The position numbers and the translations under genes were made by a program. Below the pieces are notes generated by a model that saw only the letters and a list, made by a program, of their open reading frames with translations, was not told the origin of the DNA and did no database searches. Of a stretch of 45,583 bases of DNA, positions 33,072-42,106 are shown piece after piece; positions within the stretch are counted from its first letter, which is position 1, and the number at the start of each line of letters is the position of its first letter. The DNA is from Candidatus Nitrosopumilus sp. (GTDB taxonomy: Archaea; Thermoproteota; Nitrososphaeria; Nitrososphaerales; Nitrososphaeraceae). The stretch spans positions 1 to 45,583 of the forward strand of contig JACDCB010000076.1 of NCBI GenBank assembly GCA_013694585.1, in the 5' to 3' direction.

Positions 33072-34082
33072 ATGCCTTGTATAGTTACTGTAGGCGGATT
33101 TTATGGAGATGAAGGAAAGGGAAAGATAATTGCCTATCTTTCTATAAAAGATAATTATGACATAGCAGCTAGAGGAGGTGTGGGCCCTAATGCAGGTCAT
33201 ACTTTTGTTCAAAACAACAAAGAGTTCAAAGTTAGGATGTTACCTAGTGCAGTATTAAACAAAGATACTAGACTTTTAATTGGTGCAGGTGTCCTCATAG
33301 AACCAAACATATTATTAAAAGAAATAGAGACATTCAATACTACCGATAGGACTTTTGTAGATTTTCAATGTGGCATTATAGAAAAGATTCATCAAGATAA
33401 GGATAAAAATAGTGATCATCTTAAGAATTTGATCGGTACTACTGGGACAGGGACTGGCCCTGCAAATGCAGACCGAGCATTGAGAAGTCTAAAACTTGCA
33501 AAGGATTTGCCAGAGATTGCTTTATTTTTAGAAGATGTTAGCAATTCCATTAACCATTCAATAGACAACAAAGAAAAGGTACTAATTGAAGGGACTCAGG
33601 GTACATTTTTGTCACTCTTTCACGGGACGTACCCTTTTGTAACTTCAAAAGATGTATCAGCCTCAGCCATTTGTTCTGATGTAGGTGTAGGCCCAAAAAA
33701 AATAGACGAAGTTTTGATTGTTTTTAAATCATATGTTACTAGAGTAGGAGAAGGACCATTAAATTCTGAAATAAGTACTGAGCAAGCAAAGGAAAGAAAT
33801 TGGTTAGAATACGGGAGCGTAACAGGAAGACAAAGAAGATCGGCTCCTTTTGATTACGACTTGGCAAAAAAAGCTATTCGAATTAATAGCGCAACACAAG
33901 TGGCGTTAACAAAATTAGACATTGTTTTCCCAGAATCCAAAGGTATTACAGATTTTTCAAAATTATCTGCAAAAGCTAAAGAATTTGTGGATAATATTGA
34001 ATCCGAGACAGGATTACCAGTGACCATCATTGGAACGGGGGCAGAGATAATGGACACAATTGATAGAAGAAATAAAAAATAA
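33072..34082 (+). CDS. purA: Adenylosuccinate synthetase
   Basis: PurA joins IMP and aspartate with GTP, the first step from IMP to AMP. ATG 33072 gives a 336-residue protein starting MPCIVTVGGFYGDEGKGK, the normal N-terminal P-loop; the 26 extra residues of the track are hydrophobic and unlike the family. Other signatures are GGVGPNAGHT, GTTGTGTGPA, EGTQGTFLS and GRQRRSAPFDY. The length of about 336 is usual for the shorter archaeal type (bacterial about 430). Its 3' end faces guaB across 615 bp. Confidence 0.95.
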   Translation: MPCIVTVGGFYGDEGKGKIIAYLSIKDNYDIAARGGVGPNAGHTFVQNNKEFKVRMLPSAVLNKDTRLLIGAGVLIEPNILLKEIETFNTTDRTFVDFQCGIIEKIHQDKDKNSDHLKNLIGTTGTGTGPANADRALRSLKLAKDLPEIALFLEDVSNSINHSIDNKEKVLIEGTQGTFLSLFHGTYPFVTSKDVSASAICSDVGVGPKKIDEVLIVFKSYVTRVGEGPLNSEISTEQAKERNWLEYGSVTGRQRRSAPFDYDLAKKAIRINSATQVALTKLDIVFPESKGITDFSKLSAKAKEFVDNIESETGLPVTIIGTGAEIMDTIDRRNKK

Positions 34083-34697
34083 TTCTAAAGGGCCGAAAGT
34101 ATCAATTTTTTGTTATCAACTTCAAAAGGCAAAAAAAAGGAAATGTTCTGGGTTTTGGCCCATGCATAATGTTATTTCGTTCAGACTTTGGTAGATATAG
34201 AAAGTAATGTTATTAAATCAACTTATTGGAAATAATTCCCTTTAAAGAACATCATTTTCGATGGAGAGACGTCCTGGACCAGACAAAAACAGGTTGAATG
34301 ATTCGCTAAATTAACAGTTCGAGTCCAAATCCGCCGATAAAACCTTGCGAGACCTTAACTAAGAGAGTCGCACCTACCGTCTCAATAATCAACAATATCG
34401 AATCAATAAGCGTGGATATGTCCACTATTACGGCAAATCCCTACATTACTTCCAGAAGGCTATCGGTTAAAGCCAATCCAGGAGGACTTCCTACTATATT
34501 ACCAAAAAATCCCGTGGTTTGTTCTACCCTTGAAGTTTGTCAAATCCTGAAAGATCAGCGCTATACCAACCACGATTCTACGCGGCAAAGGAGCGTATAA
34601 GGTAATTGCTTCACCACTAATTTGTTTAGTCAATTTACACAATCTGTATAAAAAAACACTATTTAGAATATTTATGAATAGAAAAGAGGTTAAAATT
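34083..34697. other. 615-bp gap between convergent purA and guaB, with degenerate reading frames
   Basis: No clear RNA or intact gene is visible. On minus, about 34310-34520 reads TTGFFGNIVGSPPGLALTDSLLEVM, one TAG, then GFAVIVDISTLIDSILL...TVGATLLVKVSQGFIGGF before a TAG, which is hydrophobic and protein-like but interrupted. On plus, a 62-codon ORF (34412-34600) is open but of odd composition. The stretch is also richer in G+C than the flanking gap sequence. It may be the relic of a membrane-protein gene or an unrecognised structured RNA. Confidence 0.3.
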
Positions 34698-36155
34698 TTA
34701 AATTACGTCTACATCGTGCGGATGGCTCTCTTTATAACCGGCGAGAGTAATTTTTATGAATTCTGCATTTTCCTGCATTTCGCCGATTGTATTGGCACCA
34801 CAATAACTTAGTCCCGATCTAACCCCTCCGACAAGTTGCCTTATAATCTCAATTACGCTGCCTTTATAAGGCACCATAGCTTCGACTCCTTCTGGAACGT
34901 AGTCATTTAAATCCTCATTATCGGAACTTGAGTCAGGGTTTTCTCGATATCTTCGACCTAAAGCAGCATAAAAAGATGCCATTCCTCTATACATTTTATA
35001 TTTTTTACCATTTTTTACTAGGGTTTTACCAGGGCTTTCATCAGTTCCTCCAAACATACTTCCTATCATGACAGACGACGAACCAGCTGCTAAAGCTTTG
35101 GTCATATCACCTGAAGTTCTAGTCCCCCCGTCGGAAATAATCGGGATATCATATTTCCTTCCCATTTTAACGCTATCAATAATTGCTGTTAATTGAGGAA
35201 CCCCAGAACCAGTGACAATTCTGGTGATGCAAATTGAACCTGATCCAACGCCTACCTTAACTGCATCAACCCCTGCATTTATCAAATCTTCAGTTCCCCT
35301 TCCTGTTGCAATATTTCCAGCTATAAGCTCACAAGAAGGAAATGCTTTTTTAATCAATTTTACAGTATTTATCGCGTTGTCACTATGCCCGTGTGCTATA
35401 TCAACAACAATAACGTCCGCTCCATTGTTTAACAATGACTCAGTTCTTTCAAGGTAATCACCCTTTACTCCTACCGCGGCCCCGACAAGTAATCTTCCTT
35501 TCTTATCTTTTGAAGCATTTGGATATTCCTCCATTTTCAAGATATCTTTCCCAGTAATAAGTCCGCTAATCTCGCCGTTTTCATTTATGACGGGCAGTTT
35601 CTCAATTTTATTCCTATGAAGAATTTCTTTTGCCTGTTCTATATTGGTACCAACTTTGGCAGAAACAACATCTCTAGTCATCAAATCGGACACCAGTACC
35701 TTTAGGTTTCTTTCAAAAACAGTATCTCTGCGTGTCAGTATACCACACAGTTTGTTGTTGGAATCTTTTACTAACAATCCGGATATTCCATTTTCGGACA
35801 TCACAGAGTTAGCTTCCTTTATAGTACTATCAGGATCAATGGTATATGGTTGTTCAATAACAACGGATTCACTCCGTTTTACCTTTAGAACTTGTTCTAC
35901 TTGATCTTGAATAGTCATGAATCTATGTATTATTCCAATTCCCCCCTCTCTTGCGAGTGCGATCGCCATTCTCGATTCGGTGACCGAATCCATGTTGGCA
36001 CTAATAATCGGGATATTAAGACTAACATTTGAGGAAAGTCTGGTTTTTAGACTGGTTTGTGATCGAGACACAATAGGTGATTTCTTAGGCACCAAGAGAA
36101 CGTCATCAAAGGTGAGGCCTTCTTTGAAGTACAATATTACCTTAATCCATATCAT
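34698..36155 (-). CDS. guaB: Inosine-5'-monophosphate dehydrogenase
   Basis: This enzyme oxidises IMP to XMP with NAD, the step before GuaA. The 485-residue barrel has FKEGLTFDDVLLVP at the start, the catalytic Cys309 in GVGSGSICITR, SDGGTRTSGD, and GGTDESPG. Two CBS motifs (about 104-160 and 161-212) are inserted in the barrel and could bind purine nucleotides for allosteric control. The C-terminal YKGSVIEII and the flap RGMASFYAALGRRY are present. The first 8 residues are unusual, so the true start could be a few codons in. Confidence 0.96.
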   Translation of the reverse strand: MIWIKVILYFKEGLTFDDVLLVPKKSPIVSRSQTSLKTRLSSNVSLNIPIISANMDSVTESRMAIALAREGGIGIIHRFMTIQDQVEQVLKVKRSESVVIEQPYTIDPDSTIKEANSVMSENGISGLLVKDSNNKLCGILTRRDTVFERNLKVLVSDLMTRDVVSAKVGTNIEQAKEILHRNKIEKLPVINENGEISGLITGKDILKMEEYPNASKDKKGRLLVGAAVGVKGDYLERTESLLNNGADVIVVDIAHGHSDNAINTVKLIKKAFPSCELIAGNIATGRGTEDLINAGVDAVKVGVGSGSICITRIVTGSGVPQLTAIIDSVKMGRKYDIPIISDGGTRTSGDMTKALAAGSSSVMIGSMFGGTDESPGKTLVKNGKKYKMYRGMASFYAALGRRYRENPDSSSDNEDLNDYVPEGVEAMVPYKGSVIEIIRQLVGGVRSGLSYCGANTIGEMQENAEFIKITLAGYKESHPHDVDVI

Positions 36156-36302
36156 GTTCTAGGATTATAAGCGTTTTCATTCTGAATGTATATTGACTAA
36201 GTTATTTTAGATAAATATAAATTTAGTATATAAAAAATTTTTTCTTTTATTTTATAATAAATTAAAAATTGTAGTAGGTATGATAATACCTAGCCAACAA
36301 CA

Positions 36303-37370
36303 CTACCCAGTGGAATTGAACGCTGTTTCAAATGGGGGTATTGACGAGGATGTATTGGAGCTTGACGAGGATGATGTGGGCGCTCCAGTAGGTATATTTA
36401 TGAACGGAATAGCGCCTAAACTATTACCACCACCTGCTGCACCTCCACCTCCACCAATGCTTCCTGTTACTAACGGAAGCTTACCATCCCATTTTTGGGC
36501 TTGAAGCCAGTTAAGATAGGTGGTACTATTATTAAGTTGAGTTTCGATGGTTTGTATAGCTAGAGACTCTCCTTGAGCTCTCAATATGTTAGCTTGGCGT
36601 TGACCTTCAGCCGAGGCAATGTTTGCTTTCTGTTCACCTAATGCTCTGGCTTCAGTTTGTTGTGCTTCAATCTGAATTCTTCGTAGTTCATTTTGAGCTT
36701 GCAGGGCACGCTGTTCGGCCTGAACTTTAGCCTCCACCGCTTGAACGAATTGATCTGAAAATTGGAAGTCAGTGATAGATATCGTGTCCATAACAATATT
36801 GTAAGGGGTCAGTCTAGCCTCTATTTGTCCTTCTATTTCAGTTTTTACCTGATCTCTTTTAGTAATCAATTCTTCTGCATTATATCTAGCAGTTACTTGC
36901 TTTACAGACTCCTGAATTGTTGGCACTATAACCCTGTTAGAATAATCAAGACCTATCTCCTTAAACAAAATTGGAACGGTGTCTGGATTGATTCGATAAT
37001 TCAACGCGACTTCGGTCGCCACATTTTGAAGATCTTTTGAAGCTGAAGTGGTACTCTCAGTAATCTTTTGAGTTCGAACTTCCATAGGTACTATTGTATC
37101 CCTAAACGGTAATACAAAATGCAAGCCTTCACTTAAAGAGACCGAGGTATCAACTGCCCCGAATTTTAGTAATACACCACGATTACCAGCCTCAACTATC
37201 TTCAAACTAGAGGTCAGTATGACAAAAATAAGAATAACAGCAATTATTGCAGGTATAGCTATTCTCAGTGGACTAGAAAAACCAAATCCACCTCCACCGC
37301 CTACATCTTCCAGTGGTTCCCCATCTGGAGTAATTCGCCTATTTCGTTTAGATTTAAAAAAATCTACCAT
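36303..37370 (-). CDS. SPFH/prohibitin-family membrane protein
   Basis: The 355-residue protein has a Gly-rich cytoplasmic N-terminus, one membrane segment (IAIPAIIAVILIFVILTSSL, about 37-56) and an SPFH domain with GNRGVLLKFGAVD, EGLHFVLPFRD and VRTQKITE. A long coiled coil follows (VEAKVQAEQRALQAQNELRRIQIEAQQTEARALGE), ending with a Gly-rich and Ser/Thr-rich tail. This is closest to prohibitin/HflK. Such proteins form ring scaffolds around membrane proteases or lipid domains. No NfeD or FtsH gene is adjacent. Confidence 0.9.
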   Translation of the reverse strand: MVDFFKSKRNRRITPDGEPLEDVGGGGGFGFSSPLRIAIPAIIAVILIFVILTSSLKIVEAGNRGVLLKFGAVDTSVSLSEGLHFVLPFRDTIVPMEVRTQKITESTTSASKDLQNVATEVALNYRINPDTVPILFKEIGLDYSNRVIVPTIQESVKQVTARYNAEELITKRDQVKTEIEGQIEARLTPYNIVMDTISITDFQFSDQFVQAVEAKVQAEQRALQAQNELRRIQIEAQQTEARALGEQKANIASAEGQRQANILRAQGESLAIQTIETQLNNSTTYLNWLQAQKWDGKLPLVTGSIGGGGGAAGGGNSLGAIPFINIPTGAPTSSSSSSNTSSSIPPFETAFNSTG

Positions 37371-37429
37371 GTTTATATTAACTTACGCATATACGTGATT
37401 TAAATATTTATAAATACTAATTCTCTGAA

Positions 37430-37720
37430 CTAAAATTTATCAAAATGTTCGAGGAATTCTTTGGAAAAATTAGCAGTTTCTGACAGATTTGAAGCCTCTT
37501 TCATATTATTATTTTTTATCCAAACAATATTTCCATCCAAGTCCACTAATATCTGCTTAGATCGTTCAAGGTATTTAAGAATGGCATTAATCTTGTCCAA
37601 TGACAGCGTAGGAGACAATGCCTTCCTCAAATCTCTTACCTTGGGAAATGGCTTAACATCCTTTATGGTATCAATAAAATAATCAACTTCCGCTTCAGTA
37701 TACACATTTAGCGCATCCAA
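37430..37720 (-). CDS. Small protein, possible winged-helix
   Basis: The 96-residue protein has EAEVDYFIDTIKDVKPFPKVRDLRKALSPTLSLDKINAILKYLERSKQILVDLDGNIVWIK, which looks like a winged-helix domain (helix, recognition helix, two-stranded wing) with a short helical tail. There is no effector domain. It lies 59 bp upstream of the SPFH gene on the same strand and could be co-transcribed with it. The family is not recognised. Confidence 0.6.
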   Translation of the reverse strand: MDALNVYTEAEVDYFIDTIKDVKPFPKVRDLRKALSPTLSLDKINAILKYLERSKQILVDLDGNIVWIKNNNMKEASNLSETANFSKEFLEHFDKF

Positions 37721-37896
37721 CCTTCTTTTCTTGTTGACTTTTTTCTTATTAATATTTGAATTTTAGACCCTCAGTTAATAAAACTTTATTGATACTAGAA
37801 AGATTCAAAACGTGAATGTAGTATATACCAACACAGCGTAACAGACATAATAGATTGATGATTAACGGGACAAGTTGAATTCAGAATTTAAAGAAA

Positions 37897-37910
37897 GAAT
37901 TATTTTATAC
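37897..37910 (+). promoter_or_regulatory. Likely TATA box of the DtxR-type gene
   Basis: The AT-rich TATTTTATACATA element lies about 25-30 bp before the TTG at 37930. This suggests that the transcript begins at or near that codon and supports the N-terminal extension of the regulator. Confidence 0.35.
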
Positions 37911-37929
37911 ATACATCAATTCAAGATAT

Positions 37930-38389
37930 TTGTCTGCTAGGAATTACAGTTCCAAGAAAGATAAGGAAAATAGAGACAATAGACTCGACCTTATTCGTAA
38001 TGCACATAATGAAAAAAAGGAAGACGAAATAAGAACAGATAGAATGGAAGATTATCTAGAAGTGATATATGAATTAATCCAGCAGAAGGGATATGCAACT
38101 ACAGCAGATATTTCAAAGTATCTAAATGTAAGTTCACCAAACGTGACTAAAATGGTTAAGAAATTAGATGAAAATCATTATCTTATTTATGAAAAATAGA
38201 GGTCTTAGGCTTACAGAGGCAGGCATCAAAACAGCACAAAACATACGAGAAAAACACAGTTTGTTTGCTGAAATCTTAAAGATGATAGGGGTAGAGGATG
38301 AAATTGCCCATTTAGATGCTGAAGGAATAGAGCATAATTTGCATCCACAAACGATAAAAAGATTAGAGAAACTAATCCCGATTCTTTAA
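37930..38389 (+). pseudogene. DtxR/MntR-family metal regulator broken by a frameshift
   Basis: The first frame (37930-38199) has a charged N-terminal extension of 38 residues, then MEDYLEVIYELIQQKGYATT and LNVSSPNVTKMVKKLDENHYLIYEK, the winged helix of the DtxR/IdeR/MntR family, and stops at TAG. The second frame (from about 38190 to 38389) continues without loss: RGLRLTEAGIKTAQNI, EKHSLFAEILKMIGV and HLDAEGIEHNLHP, the metal-binding and dimerisation part. The joint is at GAAAAATAGAGG, where one base gained or two lost restore the family pattern 'YEK-YRGLRLT'. The SH3-like third domain is absent, as in MntR. Either the gene is inactive or the base is a sequencing error. Confidence 0.8.
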
Positions 38390-38459
38390 AATTTCAAACC
38401 GAACTTCATTAATGAACTCGGGTAATTTCCCTCAATAGAGAAAATATTCCCACCAATTA

Positions 38460-38750
38460 TTATGGAAATGGAAGATCTATATCAATTTTTAAGTACGAAA
38501 TTTCTACAATCCCCTTATTAATAGGAGAGGAAATTCCACTCAATTTGTTTGCACCATCACCATTACACAAGTTTAAGAAATCACAGTTTGATTGAAAAGT
38601 TTGGTTAATATCATACTTTTTAGTGTAATAGTCCGATACTACTGGAGATTCTGAATATGTAAAGTTAGAGAAAGACCCATTTAAAGTTAAAACTAAGAGT
38701 AAGGATGATGCAAATATAACCAATAGTGTAACTTTCTTATATAAGCTCAT
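38460..38750 (-). CDS. Unknown secreted or membrane-anchored protein
   Basis: From ATG 38750 the 96-residue protein begins MSLYKKVTLLVIFASSLLLVLTL, a good signal peptide or anchor. The track start at 38798 would add 16 polar residues before it. The outer part has two Cys (CDFLNLC) spaced by five residues and several N-x-S/T sites. The family is not recognised. Confidence 0.5.
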   Translation of the reverse strand: MSLYKKVTLLVIFASSLLLVLTLNGSFSNFTYSESPVVSDYYTKKYDINQTFQSNCDFLNLCNGDGANKLSGISSPINKGIVEISYLKIDIDLPFP

Positions 38751-38798
38751 CTTAACTTGTAATTTATTTCGATATAAATTATAATTGCATTTCTTCAT

Positions 38799-39410
38799 AT
38801 AGTGCAGTTATTTTGATTCTAATGGATATACTAGAAAAAATGATATACAAAATAACAAAGTAATATGAATTAAACTATTATCAGAATATATCTATCTGTA
38901 GAAAAGAACTTGATATCATTTACTCGCACGTGATAGGACTAATAGCAAGAATTATAAAAACTACGCCATCAAAATTTTTATTGGACCAGAAATAGGTATA
39001 TAAAATAAGTCAAGATCACTTCTATCTATGTCTTATTGCTAAGTCAGATATTTTTTTTGAGATTCGCCACTATTAACAACCAAATTCCCATGATTCTGAT
39101 CCATTAAACTCATTAGAAGTGTTTTAGATCAACTCCCTAAGAATTAACTTTTAATTAAGATCAACTCTTATTCTAATGTCTTTTAAGAAATTTCCTATTG
39201 TTAATATGCATTATACCCTCATATTTAAGACGGGTAATAAAATCAAAAGAGATTAAAACCATCGGCAAGGAAAATTAAATAAGAATAATTACATTTAGTA
39301 TTTTAAACACTTAAAGATTTTAAGCCAATACCTACCAGTTAAAAAATGATAATCCGACATTAGTATTACTATATTTAGGAAAGATTAAATGTTTGTAATG
39401 AAACAATAAT
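38799..39410. other. 612-bp gap without a recognisable gene
   Basis: The sequence is very AT-rich and frames in all directions are short. AGATCAACTC occurs twice at about 39127 and 39158, separated by AT-rich DNA. No tRNA-like fold, no CRISPR spacing and no TIR were seen. It lies between a minus-strand gene and a plus-strand gene that run away from each other, so it should hold two promoters. Confidence 0.4.
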
Positions 39411-40196
39411 ATGGACAAGGATAAGGAGTACAAAGTGGTCTCTATCTCAGACTGGAAAAGATGGATAATATATAATCTAATTGGTGAGGGAGTACATAAC
39501 GTTCTCTTTGAAGATCAGATCAGAAAACTTTCTGGTAGACATTTTGAGGAGAATTTGATTTTTGCATTAAATAATCTCGTGGATAGTGGCTTGCTGTTAA
39601 AGTTGGAAACAAATAAAAAAAGAAAATTTATTGTCAACTATGAAAAACTGATTGACGCACAAAAGATTTTAAACGATAATAGAAATTGGAAATTAAGTAA
39701 AATTTCCAGAATTGAAGATGAAAAAGGGCAATATAACTCAAATAACATAAATCAATTTTATGCCGAGCCAGAAGGGTATAGTTTCTGGTTCAATTTAGAA
39801 GAGAGTCCTCGAAAAAAACGGAGTGTTTATAATATTTATCATCGAAAAACAGATGATCTTGAATTCGCGGCTCAAATAATAACCCAAAAATATTCCAAAA
39901 TATTATATTTGGGATCACTTCGACAAAATCGATCAATTATATCAAGGCTGTGGAAGGCTTGTCTAGATTTGTCAGATGAAAAGATAAGAGGTAATGGAGA
40001 TTTTATTTTGCAGGATTTACAAGATAAGGAGAGAAAAGCTTGCGGTAATAATAGACAGCGTGGAAAAATAGCCTTAGTTATATTCAAAAAATTAGAATAT
40101 GTTGAAGAGCGTGGCAAAAAGGGCAATTCTACAATATTTAAAATCACAGGAAGACACCCGCCTTTTTCAAAATTGGACGATCTAATAACAACTTGA
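39411..40196 (+). CDS. Unknown protein with winged-helix-like ends
   Basis: The 261-residue protein starts with a region that could be a winged helix (SDWKRWIIYNLIGEGVHNVLFEDQIRKLSGRHFEENLIFALNNLVDSGLLLKLE). The C-terminus has a second one (RQRGKIALVIFKKLEYVEERGKKGNSTIFKITGRHPPF). The middle is charged with Tyr/Asn-rich stretches. This suggests a DNA- or RNA-binding protein, but the family is not recognised. It is first of three plus-strand genes ending with an esterase. Confidence 0.6.
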   Translation: MDKDKEYKVVSISDWKRWIIYNLIGEGVHNVLFEDQIRKLSGRHFEENLIFALNNLVDSGLLLKLETNKKRKFIVNYEKLIDAQKILNDNRNWKLSKISRIEDEKGQYNSNNINQFYAEPEGYSFWFNLEESPRKKRSVYNIYHRKTDDLEFAAQIITQKYSKILYLGSLRQNRSIISRLWKACLDLSDEKIRGNGDFILQDLQDKERKACGNNRQRGKIALVIFKKLEYVEERGKKGNSTIFKITGRHPPFSKLDDLITT

Positions 40197-40246
40197 TACC
40201 AATAATTTAATAAACTTCAAAGGGATGAGAATAAAGCGCAAGCCTA

Positions 40247-40258
40247 TTATTAAATATC
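40247..40258 (+). promoter_or_regulatory. Likely TATA box of the gene at 40274
   Basis: TATTAAATATCT is centred about 22 bp before ATG 40274. This suggests that the two downstream genes have their own promoter and are not read only from the gene upstream. Confidence 0.35.
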
Positions 40259-40273
40259 TACATATTTTTATCT

Positions 40274-40822
40274 ATGGAAATTCTGGAGGAAAAGATTCTG
40301 GTTAAACAGATATTTAAAAAATATTCAGTAAACCCTAGAAATTGGAATTTCATCATATCTACGAATTCGATCCGCGATGGATTTTTTGATGCCACAGTGA
40401 CAAACTCTGACGAATCTTGGCAATTAAAAATTGATTCCATCTATAAACCATCTCCGATTATAACAGGGACAAAATTAGATATTGACACTATTAAGATGAA
40501 GAAAACCTTTGATGAAGACATTATCCCGTTTGGATATAGGAAAATAGATCCCCCAATGTTTATGAATATGTTTAGAAAGATTTCTGAAGAGCATGAAATG
40601 TTGTCCAAGAAAAATACAGATTACATTAGTAGGGAATTGAATTTGATGCTGAATTCCATGGAACCAACGGTACCTACAAAAGGTACAGATTATCTTTATG
40701 GACCTTTCCTATATACCAGTAAGAACCTAATTGGGAAGAGCTCTTATCACGACATCGTATCAGAAAAATTGGCTTTAAATATAAAAAAGAAGATAAAAGA
40801 GAGATATCCCGGATATGGATAA
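40274..40822 (+). CDS. Unknown protein upstream of an esterase
   Basis: The 182-residue protein reads EKILVKQIFKKYSVNPRNWNFIIST at the start, with FDATVTNSDESWQLKIDSIYKP in the middle and a Lys-rich helix at the end. There is no membrane segment or known motif. It ends 5 bases before the TTG start of the esterase gene, so both are probably translated from one mRNA. The function is unknown. Confidence 0.65.
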   Translation: MEILEEKILVKQIFKKYSVNPRNWNFIISTNSIRDGFFDATVTNSDESWQLKIDSIYKPSPIITGTKLDIDTIKMKKTFDEDIIPFGYRKIDPPMFMNMFRKISEEHEMLSKKNTDYISRELNLMLNSMEPTVPTKGTDYLYGPFLYTSKNLIGKSSYHDIVSEKLALNIKKKIKERYPGYG

Positions 40823-40827
40823 AAAAA

Positions 40828-41817
40828 TTGAACGGGAAGACTGATATCTTAAAACTTGAAAGCAAAATATTAAAAGATAATCCTTTAGAGGATCCTTATA
40901 AAAGGGACATAATAATTTACACTCCTAATAATTACTCGGCGAGTTTATCATCAGGGTATCCAACCATTTTTTTGTTACCCTCTTTTGGAAATGATAATTA
41001 TTCGACTATTAATTGGAATCCTTTTTCTATACCCATACATGAGCGGTTGGAGAAATTAAACTTGGATCAAAAATGTGGGGAAATGATCATTGTAATCATG
41101 AATTGTTTTAACAGATTGGGAGGAAGTCAATACATCAATTCCGTGGCTGTGGGCAGGTATGAAGATTATATTATAGATGAAATTATTCCGTTCATAGATT
41201 CAAATTATAACGTTTCAAAAAGAGCTGTTCTGGGGAAATCGTCGGGCGGGTTTGGAGCCCTTTCTTTAGGTATGCGAAATCCAAGAATTTTTAGTGCCGT
41301 AGCGGCACATTCATTTGATTCGGCGTTTGAATATTGTTATCTACCAGATTTTCCGATCGCAATTGATGTGTTAAGAAAGTACAAGAGTCCTAAAAGATGG
41401 CTTATTGATTTTTGGAATAAGGCAAATAAACACGATAAAAAGGACTTTGCGACATTAAGTATTATATCAATGGCTGCACATTATTCACCCAACCTGAATA
41501 ATCCAGACTTGTACACAGATTTACCTTTTGATATGGAGTCAGGAGAATTCAAAGAGGATATATGGAAATTATGGAAAGAATTTGACCCCATCAATAAAGT
41601 AAGTGGTTTTTCAGACAATCTGAAAAAAATGAAACTGTTGTATTTTGATTGTGGAAGTAACGATGAATTTAATCTGACCATAGGATCAAGAATATTCAGT
41701 AAAAGATGCAAAGATCTGGGTATAAATCACGAATATATGGAATTTGAAGGGGGACATTTTAATACAGGCTATAGGTATGAAACCTCTTTACAAAGAATAT
41801 GGAATGCTATTGGATGA
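40828..41817 (+). CDS. Alpha/beta hydrolase of the esterase D / S-formylglutathione hydrolase type
   Basis: The 329-residue protein has the nucleophile elbow GKSSGGFGALSLGMRNP with Ser138, an acid in DCGSNDEF and His in GGHFNTGY, the complete triad of the PF00756 esterase family. The N-terminus reads IYTPNNYSASLSSGYPTIFLLP, typical of a cytosolic esterase; there is no signal peptide. The start codon is TTG 40828. The substrate may be an acyl ester or a siderophore-like compound, not determinable here. Confidence 0.82.
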   Translation: MNGKTDILKLESKILKDNPLEDPYKRDIIIYTPNNYSASLSSGYPTIFLLPSFGNDNYSTINWNPFSIPIHERLEKLNLDQKCGEMIIVIMNCFNRLGGSQYINSVAVGRYEDYIIDEIIPFIDSNYNVSKRAVLGKSSGGFGALSLGMRNPRIFSAVAAHSFDSAFEYCYLPDFPIAIDVLRKYKSPKRWLIDFWNKANKHDKKDFATLSIISMAAHYSPNLNNPDLYTDLPFDMESGEFKEDIWKLWKEFDPINKVSGFSDNLKKMKLLYFDCGSNDEFNLTIGSRIFSKRCKDLGINHEYMEFEGGHFNTGYRYETSLQRIWNAIG

Positions 41818-42106
41818 ATATCGAATCGATATAATCAGATCATACACTTTATAATGGTAAATTAGAATCAACTCAAGAATTGGAGAGAACTAGATGAAAA
41901 TTAGTAACATGATATCCAGTCCACTCATAGGATGAAAACGTTCAAGCCTCATCATAACACAGCTCAACTCCATGATATCATAGTCTCAAGCCATTTACAA
42001 ATGATAAGATATGAATTATGTTTTTATAATGTCTTAATAATTGTCGGCTAATTAGGCATTATTGTTTATGGTGTAAAAAAAACCATTTCGAGAAGCAATG
42101 TCAACT

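Noticed and set aside
34412-34600. 62-residue plus-strand ORF
   Set aside because: Starts with GTG, no domain and odd composition; kept only as part of the gap description.
36280-36504. 74-residue plus-strand ORF with Pro-rich end
   Set aside because: It is the antisense of the Gly-rich tail of the SPFH protein, which reads as Pro on the other strand.
41818-42106. 289-bp gap after the esterase searched for RNA or repeats
   Set aside because: Only AT-rich DNA and a weak hairpin near 42040-42065; nothing that can be supported as a gene or terminator.
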